Below, one piece after another: positions 26,079-33,948 of a stretch of DNA of 64,000 nt. Position 1 is the first letter of the stretch, and each line of letters opens with the position of its first letter. This DNA is from Rhizobium sp. BK316. GTDB lineage: Bacteria; Pseudomonadota; Alphaproteobacteria; Rhizobiales; Rhizobiaceae. The DNA is taken from positions 1 through 64,000 of the forward strand of contig NZ_JACHZR010000006.1 in the NCBI RefSeq assembly GCF_014193695.1, in the 5' to 3' direction. Under the pieces are notes generated by a model. It was not told the DNA's origin and did no database searches. It worked only from the letters and a program-made list of their open reading frames with translations. A program made the position numbers and the translations under genes.

Positions 26079-26533
26079 GGCGTATCTCCTGCCTGGGGCT
26101 GTTGAACATAGAGAACGGTTACGCGAACCGATCCGGCTGTGGTGGCTCCAACCGGGGTGATTGTGAACACCACTTGTGGAGTGGTGCCGATATCATCCAT
26201 TGCTGCGAGCTGGGCGGCCGTGAACGTGGGACGTACCCGGCCTGCTGTCTTTGCATTGACGCCGCTGGCATATTGCGTGCCAGCAGCAGCAGTTCCCGCC
26301 GTCAACGTCGCGGAGGTCGCGGAGTCGAAGGCGACCAGCACGTCAACGATGATATCCACGATCTGGCTGCCGAATGGCATGTAGAGCGTGGAAGACACTG
26401 CATTGGTGCTGTTCTGTGTAAGGAGGGTGGTCTGCGACATCGCGCAGAAGCCCATATCGGAATAACCAGCGGCCGTTCCGTCGGGCTTCTCCGTGAATGT
26501 GGCAACCGGCCCCGTGAAGGCCGTCGTTGTCAT
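26075..26533 (-). CDS. Beta-rich head protein
   Basis: 152 aa, Thr/Ala/Val-rich, directly downstream of the major capsid gene. It has an alternating strand pattern (IVDIIVDVLVAFDSATSATL, VRVTVLYVQQP). A decoration or head-completion role is likely from position. The ATG is preceded by GGAGG. Confidence 0.6.
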   Translation of the reverse strand: MTTTAFTGPVATFTEKPDGTAAGYSDMGFCAMSQTTLLTQNSTNAVSSTLYMPFGSQIVDIIVDVLVAFDSATSATLTAGTAAAGTQYASGVNAKTAGRVRPTFTAAQLAAMDDIGTTPQVVFTITPVGATTAGSVRVTVLYVQQPQAGDTP

Positions 26534-26545
26534 GATGGCCTCCGA

Positions 26546-27460
26546 TCAAGCCGTTGGGAAGGAGCCCCAGAGCGCTCTCCAGTCATTATACCCAAAGCTG
26601 TAGCGCTCGTATCCCTTCACCAGAAGGTTATCGGTGGTAAAATCGACCTGCATATCCGTCTCGAAGGCGACGCGCTCCAGATAGAGCAGTCCTTCGTTGT
26701 TGGTCAGCAGGAACCACGCGAAGTTGCTGGTGAGGAATTCCGAGACGACATAGCCCTCGCGAAGACCGCCCGAGGTGGACAGGATGGCGTTGACATCGTT
26801 GTCGGCTGTACCCGGACGAAGTTCCGTCTTGGTGAGGCGGATGGCGACCGGTTCAAGCGCATTCGGAACCACGAGCTTGCGAGCCCGTGCGAAGGTCTTC
26901 AGACCGGCATTATCGAGGAAGGTGACCGGGATCGTGGTCATCGCATTGAGCAGCGATGCCTCGTTGAGGTCAACCTGGACAGCCGGCGTGTTGGCGACAG
27001 TGCCGCCATCGATCGGATGCGCAGTGGAGCAGAGTGCCACACCATCGCCGCCGACTGCCGGATTGTAGACGTTCGCCGTGTTGAAGACGTTCCAACCGTA
27101 GATTTCCTTGGTCTGGGCAAAGGACTGCATCAGGCCGAGGTTGGAGGGCTGGAACTGCGCCTTGTAGAGGTTGTCGTCGATCGCCTTGCGGGTGATCGCG
27201 TAACCAAGAGCGATTTCGTTGTGCTCCTGGTTGTAGACGTAGCGCTCGCCAGCCTGGTTGTCGAAGGAGGTTTGCCCACCTTCGGTCTTGAGCTTGGCAA
27301 GGCCGAGGTAACGCATGGAGACCGTGCGTTCCAGAGCCATGTTGGATTTGCCCTTGCTGAATACATTCGGCCAGCGGGCGGGGATCTGATCGTACTTGCC
27401 GGTAACGCCACGCAGGCCCGGCAGCAGGAGATCGCGGATTGATGCGAGATTGACAGCCAT
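26546..27460 (-). CDS. Major capsid protein, Mu gpT-like
   Basis: 304 aa. I see features of the Mu-type major head subunit family: an N-terminal helix (LASIRDLLLPGLRGV), YNQEHNEIALGYAITRKAIDD in the middle, and FNTANVYNPAVGGDGVALCS followed by HPIDGGTVAN, a signature near the centre of gpT proteins. The C-terminal part (FAWFLLTNNEGLLYLERVAF) also fits. It is not P22 coat-like although the portal is P22-like, which suggests a mosaic head module. It is flanked by scaffold, head-fibre and decoration genes. Confidence 0.82.
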   Translation of the reverse strand: MAVNLASIRDLLLPGLRGVTGKYDQIPARWPNVFSKGKSNMALERTVSMRYLGLAKLKTEGGQTSFDNQAGERYVYNQEHNEIALGYAITRKAIDDNLYKAQFQPSNLGLMQSFAQTKEIYGWNVFNTANVYNPAVGGDGVALCSTAHPIDGGTVANTPAVQVDLNEASLLNAMTTIPVTFLDNAGLKTFARARKLVVPNALEPVAIRLTKTELRPGTADNDVNAILSTSGGLREGYVVSEFLTSNFAWFLLTNNEGLLYLERVAFETDMQVDFTTDNLLVKGYERYSFGYNDWRALWGSFPTA

Positions 27461-27475
27461 GTTCCGAGACCTCCG

Positions 27476-28078
27476 TTACACGATGCCGGTGAGCGACTTG
27501 GTGTCGACGTTATTGAAGGCGACGACGATCCAGTTGCCGTTCGAAGCGACATCCGTACCGGGTCCACCCGGAGGCTGGGTCACGACAGCCACGATGCGGA
27601 AAGGCAGCGTAGCGGTGGTGGCAATCGTTGCCTGGTTGGCATAGGCGCCGGACTGGCCGTTGAGGGCATTACCGGTACCGATGGCGAAGTTGATGTTCGC
27701 GCCGATATCAGTTGCCGCAACGGGCGAACCGGCATTACCGGACTGAACGAGGAACTGCGCGTTCGGGTCGGTGATGATGTAGGCCGTGACGGTCGTATTC
27801 GCGAGAGCGGAACCGGAACCGGGCCAATAGGGCGACCAGACCTTGCGGTTGACGGCGGCGGAGTAATATTCGCAACCGACGAAGATACCGGCAATCTGTG
27901 TGGTGCCGGCGACGGACTGGGCAACCGTGCCGTCCGCCTGGGTCGTTACCGGGTCGCCCGAGTAGATCGCGCCAGCGGTCAAGGCGACACTGCGAGCAAC
28001 CTGCTCATAAGTGGGCGCAGAACCGGTACCGCGGTACTGAGAGAACCCGAAGGGAGCAAAGGTATTAGCCATTGCCAT
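27476..28078 (-). CDS. Head-associated structural protein, 200 aa
   Basis: Starts MAMANTFAPFGFSQYRGTG, a common opening of capsid-associated proteins in related podophages, then YSGDPVTTQADGTVAQSVAG and GIFVGCEYYSAA. The body is beta-rich. Immediately upstream of the capsid gene in transcription order; likely a decoration or head-stabilising protein. Confidence 0.68.
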   Translation of the reverse strand: MAMANTFAPFGFSQYRGTGSAPTYEQVARSVALTAGAIYSGDPVTTQADGTVAQSVAGTTQIAGIFVGCEYYSAAVNRKVWSPYWPGSGSALANTTVTAYIITDPNAQFLVQSGNAGSPVAATDIGANINFAIGTGNALNGQSGAYANQATIATTATLPFRIVAVVTQPPGGPGTDVASNGNWIVVAFNNVDTKSLTGIV

Positions 28079-28174
28079 TCTCCATTCTGGGATGTCTGAG
28101 TCTTGCTACCGGCCCGGTAGTTCGTCTCTGGGTGATGCCGCAGCGGCCCGCCACGGCATGAGAAATGGAAGCGC

Positions 28175-28678
28175 TCAATTGTCGATCGGGAGCGCTTCGT
28201 AAGAGGTGCGAGCGTAGTTCTTCAGGTTGGACGCTTCGCGCGACATCGTGCCGGCCGGCGTCTCCCCGAGGATCTGCTGTTTCTTGATGGTGACCATCTC
28301 GGTCGCGTTGGCGCGGTCTTCGGCCATTGCTTCCTGAGTGAGTTCGATCGGGCGTTCCATCAGCATCAGGCCGTCACGGATGATCGGGCCTGTGTGGCCG
28401 TCTGCGACGAGACCGGGATGGCGGGAGCTGTCCACCGGTTCCCATCCCTGTTCGCGCAGCAGCACGTTGTAGGACGGGTCTTCCTTGCCGTAGACCGTGA
28501 CCGTCTTCCATTCGTAGGAGGAGCCGGACGGAATCTGCGATGCATCGATATGGAACTTATCGACGCTCTGGCCGCCCTTGCGCTTGCGGGAGCGGATTTC
28601 GTCGCGCACCGGTTCAAGGCGCAGGCTGGAGCGTGGTGCCACGCCGCGACGGGCTGGCTGTTCTGTCTCTTCGGTCAT
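28175..28678 (-). CDS. Hypothetical structural-region protein, 167 aa
   Basis: Starts at ATG 28678 (GAGG 8-12 bases upstream; stop of the scaffold gene just before it), not at the longer upstream start. It has a basic N-terminal segment (RSRKRKGGQSVDKFHID) and a conserved-looking core with VTVYGKEDPSYNVLLREQGW and PGLVADGHTGPIIRDGLML. I do not know a function; its place between scaffold and capsid suggests head assembly. Confidence 0.62.
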   Translation of the reverse strand: MTEETEQPARRGVAPRSSLRLEPVRDEIRSRKRKGGQSVDKFHIDASQIPSGSSYEWKTVTVYGKEDPSYNVLLREQGWEPVDSSRHPGLVADGHTGPIIRDGLMLMERPIELTQEAMAEDRANATEMVTIKKQQILGETPAGTMSREASNLKNYARTSYEALPIDN

Positions 28679-28688
28679 GAAGGTATCC

Positions 28689-29582
28689 TCAGTGAGTGGT
28701 GGTGCCGCTCTCGCGCTGGATAGCGACGAGGTGTCTGGCATATTCCGCATCGGTCATGCCGCAAGCCGCAGCAATCTCACGCTGGGCCGCAGAGAGGCGA
28801 ATGCGGGTCTGCGAAGGGTTGGATGGCGACGTGGCGCTCTCGCGGCTTGGCGGGGCTGCTGGGGCCGATTGCGTGCGGGTCTGCGCTGGTTCGTGCATCG
28901 GGTCGGTGCGCGTCTCTTCCTTGGCCGGGTAGAGCTGCTTGTTCAGGAACTCGAAGTAGCCATCCGTGTCGGCCTGATGACCATTGCCGAGCGCCAGGTA
29001 ATGCGCCTGCTCAAGCTTGCGCTGCTGATCGACGGTTCGAACGCTGTCGGGATGCGAGCGAATCCATGCCGCAGACTTTTCGGATACGCGGGATGCCCAC
29101 TGTTCCACCGGATCGCTCTGCTGGCGGGCATCCTCGGCGCGGCGCTCGATGGCTGCCTTGCCTTCCTTGATACGCTGCGATCGGACGGCGATATCGGCAA
29201 GCTTGGCCTGTGCTTCTGCCGCAGCTTCATAGTCGCCGGCTTCCATCGCCTTGCTGTACTCGGCCTTGGCATCGGCCTTTTCATGCTCGACATTGGCAAT
29301 CGCATTGTCGATCGCCGTCATTTCTGCACTTACGGCAGTGGCGCGGACCTGGGCGGTTTCGCGGGCATGACGCTCTGCCTCGCTCTGGCGAAGGCGTTCC
29401 GCCTCCTCCCGCTTGGCGTCTGCTTCCTCGGCCCGCTTCTGCGCGGCTTCGAGCTGCGCTTTCCAGTCTTCCGGCTGCGTGTCATTGCTGGGGACTTCGA
29501 TATCGCCGTCCTTGGCCTTGTCAAGCGCAGCGTCATCGACGATCACTTCCAGATCGTCCTTGTCGGTCTCAATGTCTGACAT
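28689..29582 (-). CDS. Scaffolding protein
   Basis: 297 aa, highly charged and helical. Residues 40-140 form a long coiled coil rich in Glu, Ala and Lys (AQKRAEEADAKREEAERLRQ), followed by a helical C-terminus with a basic end. This composition, and its place between portal and capsid genes, is typical of a capsid scaffold that guides procapsid assembly and then leaves. Confidence 0.72.
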   Translation of the reverse strand: MSDIETDKDDLEVIVDDAALDKAKDGDIEVPSNDTQPEDWKAQLEAAQKRAEEADAKREEAERLRQSEAERHARETAQVRATAVSAEMTAIDNAIANVEHEKADAKAEYSKAMEAGDYEAAAEAQAKLADIAVRSQRIKEGKAAIERRAEDARQQSDPVEQWASRVSEKSAAWIRSHPDSVRTVDQQRKLEQAHYLALGNGHQADTDGYFEFLNKQLYPAKEETRTDPMHEPAQTRTQSAPAAPPSRESATSPSNPSQTRIRLSAAQREIAAACGMTDAEYARHLVAIQRESGTTTH

Positions 29583-29593
29583 GATGGATCACC

Positions 29594-29977
29594 TTAGTAG
29601 ATAACGGACGGCTCGCTGACGCGGCCCTTGATATGAACGTCTTCAAGCAGACGGCAATGCGTGGCGTTCACGTCGATCGAGAAGCCGTCGGAGGTGCGAT
29701 AGATCACCCAATCGCCTTCGTTGACGGTCTGCCCCCTGAAATCGTTATTGGGGTCATCCTCGAAGGCCAGCGGGCCTTTCTTCAGAACGAGTCCGACCTT
29801 GCCCTGCCACTTGTCCTCATTGATCGTGTTGTCAGTGAGGAAGATGCCGCCAGCTGTCTTCTCCGGGCGCATCCAGATACCGACGAGGATCTGATTGTGC
29901 ATGACTTCGATCTGCGAGAGGTCGCCGACCGATGCGAGGATTTCTTCTTTCGTGCTCTGCGATTTCCTGCCTAGCAT
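29594..29977 (-). CDS. GroES-like co-chaperonin (Cpn10 fold)
   Basis: 127 aa. Residues about 28-125 follow the GroES layout: ILVGIWMRPEKTAGGIFLTD (first strand plus mobile loop, with KTAGGI as in host GroES), a KVGLVLKKGPLAF strand, EGDWVIYRTSDGFSIDVNA and a final CRLLEDVHIKGRV. It would cap GroEL and probably aids folding of the phage capsid protein, as T4 gp31 does. The gene stands in the head operon between portal and scaffold. The N-terminal 25 residues are an extension absent from host GroES. Confidence 0.8.
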   Translation of the reverse strand: MLGRKSQSTKEEILASVGDLSQIEVMHNQILVGIWMRPEKTAGGIFLTDNTINEDKWQGKVGLVLKKGPLAFEDDPNNDFRGQTVNEGDWVIYRTSDGFSIDVNATHCRLLEDVHIKGRVSEPSVIY

Positions 29978-29990
29978 AAGGGCTCCATGG

Positions 29991-30200
29991 TTATAGGCGG
30001 CTTTCGCCCATCTGGCGGACGATCTCTTCCATCACCTCCAAGGCCATCCGCATGCCCTGGATTTCACCGCAGCGCTGTTTGTAGGCTGCGTGGTCTTCGG
30101 CCATGCCGGACGCCACCGCTTCCGTTCTGGAGTCGATCAGTTCATTGATCTGCTGGCGCGCTCTGGTGAGCAGGCGAACATCGAGATGGCTGGCGGTCAT
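29991..30200 (-). CDS. Small helical protein, 69 aa
   Basis: From ATG 30200, with GAGGACC just upstream. All-helical: LLTRARQQINELIDSR and GMRMALEVMEEIVRQM. No family known. It sits between the portal-side Pro/Gly-rich protein and the co-chaperonin. Confidence 0.6.
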   Translation of the reverse strand: MTASHLDVRLLTRARQQINELIDSRTEAVASGMAEDHAAYKQRCGEIQGMRMALEVMEEIVRQMGESRL

Positions 30201-30323
30201 TGGTCCTCGCTTGCCTGCTTCCCCCGCCCTTCGATGCAGAGCGCACGCCAACGGAGCCGTTCTTCACGGACGAGCAAAACCTTGTCCCACCCGCGAGTTG
30301 GGGCAGCTTGTGAGAAGCGTGCG

Positions 30324-30866
30324 CTATTTCTTGGCTTTGCTGCCGTACTCCTCGATCTTCTCCAGTCGGCCGTCGCCCGAGCCTGCGCCGGCTTCCATCT
30401 TCGGATAACTGACACGGCCACCGTCCTTGCGCATCGGCATGGATGGAGACGGCGGCATGGGAGCGCCAGGAGCGCCTTGTGCGGGCATCGGAGGCGGAAC
30501 TGGAGCACCACCCATGGGAGGAGGAACAGGCGGCGCTCCCGCCCCTTTCGGGCCAGATGCGACGATCACATTCACCGTGGTCCCCGAACCTTTCTTCGCC
30601 TTGCCGACATTACCGCCATTAGCGAACTTGCCGGGGCGATCCATGCGGGTCTTTGTCTTGGCGCCATCGACCTTGCCGCTGTCCACCCGACCGCCGCGCT
30701 TGTAGCCCTTGGCATAGCCGGTGGATGCTTCACCCTGCGAGCCATCGGATGCTGGCATGACATGGCCCACGCCTTCATCGCGCCCGAGATCGGCGGTGGT
30801 GATCTTCATGCTGCGCATCTTGTCATCGCGGGACTGGTCGGCCTCGCGCTTCATCTGGTGGGCCAT
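30324..30866 (-). CDS. Pro/Gly-rich protein with (K/R)xGGxV repeats
   Basis: 180 aa with low complexity. It contains YKRGGRV, FANGGNV and RKDGGRV elements, RMDRPGK, and a proline-rich middle (GAPPVPPPMGGAPVPPPMP). The N-terminus is helical and charged. Related elements occur in 25791-26078. Function unknown; disordered linker or assembly factor in the head region is possible. Confidence 0.55.
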   Translation of the reverse strand: MAHQMKREADQSRDDKMRSMKITTADLGRDEGVGHVMPASDGSQGEASTGYAKGYKRGGRVDSGKVDGAKTKTRMDRPGKFANGGNVGKAKKGSGTTVNVIVASGPKGAGAPPVPPPMGGAPVPPPMPAQGAPGAPMPPSPSMPMRKDGGRVSYPKMEAGAGSGDGRLEKIEEYGSKAKK

Positions 30867-30875
30867 GGTATTCTC

Positions 30876-33116
30876 CTATTGAGGGCCTAGAACGCCCAGA
30901 TTGCGGGAAGCGTCCTGCACTTCATCAAGCGCCGTCTCGTGCTTTGCCAGATCGCCAAGGAAGTTGAGGCCGGCGATCTTGGTTTTGGCCTGTAGCTCTC
31001 TCGTATCGGTCGCAGCGGTTGCCATCGCGGTCTCGCGCTTCAATTGCAGTTCGTCATTGTCGGCTTTGGCCTTCTGAGCAACGCTAGCGGCCTTGAGTTG
31101 GATTTCCTGAGCCTTGGCTGCGGCCTTGGACTGCTGATCCTGCCCCTTCAGTTGCAGTTCAGCCATCTTGGCGAGAGCGAGAGGATTCGGCGGCTGTGAA
31201 CCGTCTGCGGCAAGCAGGGCATCGGGGTTATCGTCACCCATCATCATGATGACACGGCGCAGCACTTCCTTGCTGTTCATCTCGCCTGGATATGCCTTGT
31301 CCAACTGGACCAGCGCCTGCGCCTTCATCAGCCGGTGCATATGGGATGGTGTGTTCGGATCAGCCATTGGCACGAGGGATGCATCCTCAAGTGCGGCGAC
31401 GAACATCTCAGCGTTCCAACTGATCGTTCCCTTGACGGAACGTGTGAAGGATTCCGGGTTCTCCCTGAAGCATTCCTTCAGAAGCTGGAATTCCTCTGCC
31501 TGAGCGGCGTGGAGGCGTTTGTGGACCGCGCTCTCTATCTTGGTCGCCTGCTCGATCAAAGCGAGCGTGGTGCCAACTGGGGCGTCCTGCTTGCCCTCTC
31601 CAATGGCTACCTCTGCCGTGCCGCCGACCCTCTGGCCGGTTTCGCCGACCTTATCGATGAAGCCCGCGAAAGAGGGGCCGATATCCTTGTAAGGCAGTGG
31701 CATCACGGCATCGGATAGCTTTCCGCCGGATGTATCCAGACCCACGCCTCCGCCCGGAGGAACACGGAATTCATTGGTGTTCTGCCGCCCCGCCCCCTTG
31801 GCATAGAGGAAACCGGGGAAATTGGCGAACATGCCGGCATCCAGCATTTCACGCCATGCAGCGGTCAGCGCATTGGTGGTGTTCCCGAGGATATGGACGA
31901 GACCGATGTCATAGAAGCCGAGACCGGGGACGAACGAGTATTTGACGAAGCAGATCTTCGCCAGCTTGTTGTCATCTTCCTCGCGCCAGTTGCGACGCAC
32001 TTCCAAGATGCGGCGGCTGTCCTTGTCGATCACCACGCGATAGGGAAGCGCGAGACCGGTGATCTTGCCCTTCTGCCGATCCTCAAAGCCGCGGATATCG
32101 AGTTCGCAATAGCATTCGTAGATCGTGTGATCGCGATCGGACTCCTGCATTGCAATCTGCGGATCAATGCCCTGGGTATTGGCAATTTCCTGATCAACCG
32201 CATTGGGCTGCGACGGATTGGCAACGCCAAGCTCCACAGTGCGATAGGCACCCGCCAACTGCATCCGCTTCAGTGTTGAGGGCCGCATTGTGATCTGATG
32301 CGTGACGCGGCGCGAGTTGCGCAGATCCGTTGATGCATCCGAGACGATCAGATCCTTGGCATCCACCGATTCCGATACCGGGCGTTGTCTGATCGGGCAG
32401 TTATAAACCTTCTTGAAACTGCAGCCACCGAAGCCGACGTAGAACAGCATCCGATCCGTGTCGGGGTAATATTCCGTCGCCGTGGTCGTCAGGTAGTAGT
32501 TGAGCCCGCTTTCCAGCGCTTCGGCAAGCTGGTCCTGCGTACCGTCTTCCTGGATCTTGTCGCTGACCTTCACCGGCCCGGAGGCAGGCAGGAGTTCGCC
32601 TCTCGCATTGGCCTGGAACCGCAGCACCGCCTCAAGCAGCAGCGGGTGGCGAACCGTCGACATGCCTTCGAGCGCGACGGAAGAGTCAATGCCGCTCTTC
32701 GGGTTCTCAAGCTTCAGACCGAGCAGGCGGATGCCCTGCGCCCGCGTTTCCAGCCAGTCGGTGCGTGACTGCTCGTCCTGCTGAATGCCGAGAAGCAATT
32801 CTTCCGATATGCGGTTAAGCTCACTCTCATCGATGTATTCGGCAAGGTTGGCATCATGCTTGGCCGAGCCGGTCGGATCGCGCTTGGCCTCCGGTTCGAA
32901 GTCGACAATGACGCCGCCGTCATCCATCTCGATGATCGCAGCACCCGTGGCAGGATCGACCGCAATACCATCGACATCGCCTTCCGTCTGCAGATCGACA
33001 TCGATGTCACCGAGTATGCCTGCCGGCTCCGGTGGCGGCTCACGCAGCGCAGACGGCGCAAGCAAGCCCATCGGCATAGGTACTGCCGGGATGTCAGTCT
33101 TGGGCGGTCGTGCCAT
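30876..33116 (-). CDS. Portal protein, P22 type
   Basis: 746 aa, close to the P22 portal size (725). After an acidic N-terminal 90 residues comes the family core: LLGIQQDEQSRTDWLETRAQGIRLL-type helix, the middle VALEGMSTVRHPLLLEAVLRFQANARGELLPA, YPDTDRMLFYVGFGGCSFKKVY, and a long Gln/Ala/Lys-rich helical C-terminus forming the barrel (after residue 640). The portal is the dodecameric ring through which DNA is packaged and ejected. ATG 33116 is preferred over the adjacent TTG. Confidence 0.88.
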   Translation of the reverse strand: MARPPKTDIPAVPMPMGLLAPSALREPPPEPAGILGDIDVDLQTEGDVDGIAVDPATGAAIIEMDDGGVIVDFEPEAKRDPTGSAKHDANLAEYIDESELNRISEELLLGIQQDEQSRTDWLETRAQGIRLLGLKLENPKSGIDSSVALEGMSTVRHPLLLEAVLRFQANARGELLPASGPVKVSDKIQEDGTQDQLAEALESGLNYYLTTTATEYYPDTDRMLFYVGFGGCSFKKVYNCPIRQRPVSESVDAKDLIVSDASTDLRNSRRVTHQITMRPSTLKRMQLAGAYRTVELGVANPSQPNAVDQEIANTQGIDPQIAMQESDRDHTIYECYCELDIRGFEDRQKGKITGLALPYRVVIDKDSRRILEVRRNWREEDDNKLAKICFVKYSFVPGLGFYDIGLVHILGNTTNALTAAWREMLDAGMFANFPGFLYAKGAGRQNTNEFRVPPGGGVGLDTSGGKLSDAVMPLPYKDIGPSFAGFIDKVGETGQRVGGTAEVAIGEGKQDAPVGTTLALIEQATKIESAVHKRLHAAQAEEFQLLKECFRENPESFTRSVKGTISWNAEMFVAALEDASLVPMADPNTPSHMHRLMKAQALVQLDKAYPGEMNSKEVLRRVIMMMGDDNPDALLAADGSQPPNPLALAKMAELQLKGQDQQSKAAAKAQEIQLKAASVAQKAKADNDELQLKRETAMATAATDTRELQAKTKIAGLNFLGDLAKHETALDEVQDASRNLGVLGPQ

Positions 33117-33121
33117 CAATA

Positions 33122-33322
33122 CTATCCGCGGGTCAGAGCCGAGTCACGGCTGCGCTCGATCCAATGGCGATGGAGTTTTGTCATCCATGCATGGGCCTCA
33201 TCCATCCTCATTCCGAGGAACAGAGGGCGGCATCCGAACGCTTCCTCCATAAGATTGTTGAGCAGGTCGTTCTCTTCCGCCATAGAGATTTTCTTGGGGT
33301 TATCGTTCGCAGTTTTGGCCAC
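33122..33322 (-). CDS. Small hypothetical protein, 66 aa
   Basis: Starts MAKTANDNPKKISMAEEN and continues with LLNNLMEEAFGCRPLFLGMR, ending in a basic helix. No family recognised. It lies between terminase-side small genes and portal, all co-directional. Confidence 0.55.
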   Translation of the reverse strand: MAKTANDNPKKISMAEENDLLNNLMEEAFGCRPLFLGMRMDEAHAWMTKLHRHWIERSRDSALTRG

Positions 33323-33334
33323 TGGGGCAACTCC

Positions 33335-33667
33335 TTAGATATCGAGAACGCTCAAAGCCGCTTCGGCCTCGGCGGTGAAGAATGTCCAGAGCGGGCGCTG
33401 ATGGTCGGATGGGGGGACAATCATGATCCCGGCTCCAACCTGTCGCGGCGTGTATCGGCATGCCAGTGCATCAGGATCGTAGCCCATGCGGGTCACGACG
33501 GCGCGCGCTGCCCTCTCTATGCGGTCCATCTCTGGGACGGCGCCCGTCATTGATGGCGATGTGAGGAGATGGTCCGGGATGTAGTAGGACATAGGCTGGG
33601 GAACCATAGCCCCCTCATTGGCCGAGGCGATGATGCTTTCGGAAATATTCACCATACGGCTTTCCAT
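33335..33667 (-). CDS. Hypothetical protein, 110 aa
   Basis: ATG 33667 overlaps the upstream stop (ATGA). It contains MDRIERAARAVVTRMGYDPD, a helix found in many small phage accessory proteins, and a C-terminal PLWTFFTAEAEAALSVL. Function unknown. Confidence 0.58.
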   Translation of the reverse strand: MESRMVNISESIIASANEGAMVPQPMSYYIPDHLLTSPSMTGAVPEMDRIERAARAVVTRMGYDPDALACRYTPRQVGAGIMIVPPSDHQRPLWTFFTAEAEAALSVLDI

Positions 33668-33939
33668 CACTTTTCCTCTGCGCTGTCTGAAAGCATGACT
33701 GCTTCCTTCCATGTTCCAGCAGCAAACCAGCGGAACGGCGTATATCGTGGTGGAGGAAGCATCATTAGAGGCGGCAGCCAGCGCTTTTCAGCGGCAGGGT
33801 CGCGATAGTAGACCACATCGTAAAGGGTTAGCGTACCACGCTCATCAACTGACACGCGTCCAGCGTTCATGTTTTCGAAGCCGCCATCAGAGAACGTGAC
33901 GCAGTATCGGTGTGATTGCTTCTCTGCAACGATGGCCAT
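33667..33939 (-). CDS. Hypothetical protein, 90 aa
   Basis: A beta-rich start (SHRYCVTFSDGGFENM, RGTLTLYDVVYYRD) and a Pro-rich middle. Located directly after the large terminase gene and coupled to the next gene. Not recognised. Confidence 0.55.
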   Translation of the reverse strand: MAIVAEKQSHRYCVTFSDGGFENMNAGRVSVDERGTLTLYDVVYYRDPAAEKRWLPPLMMLPPPRYTPFRWFAAGTWKEAVMLSDSAEEK

Positions 33940-33948
33940 GATCGATCC

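Noticed and set aside
26102..27442. A 446-aa plus-strand ORF
   Set aside because: It is antisense to the decoration and major capsid genes, which have clear family features; composition is that of a shadow frame.
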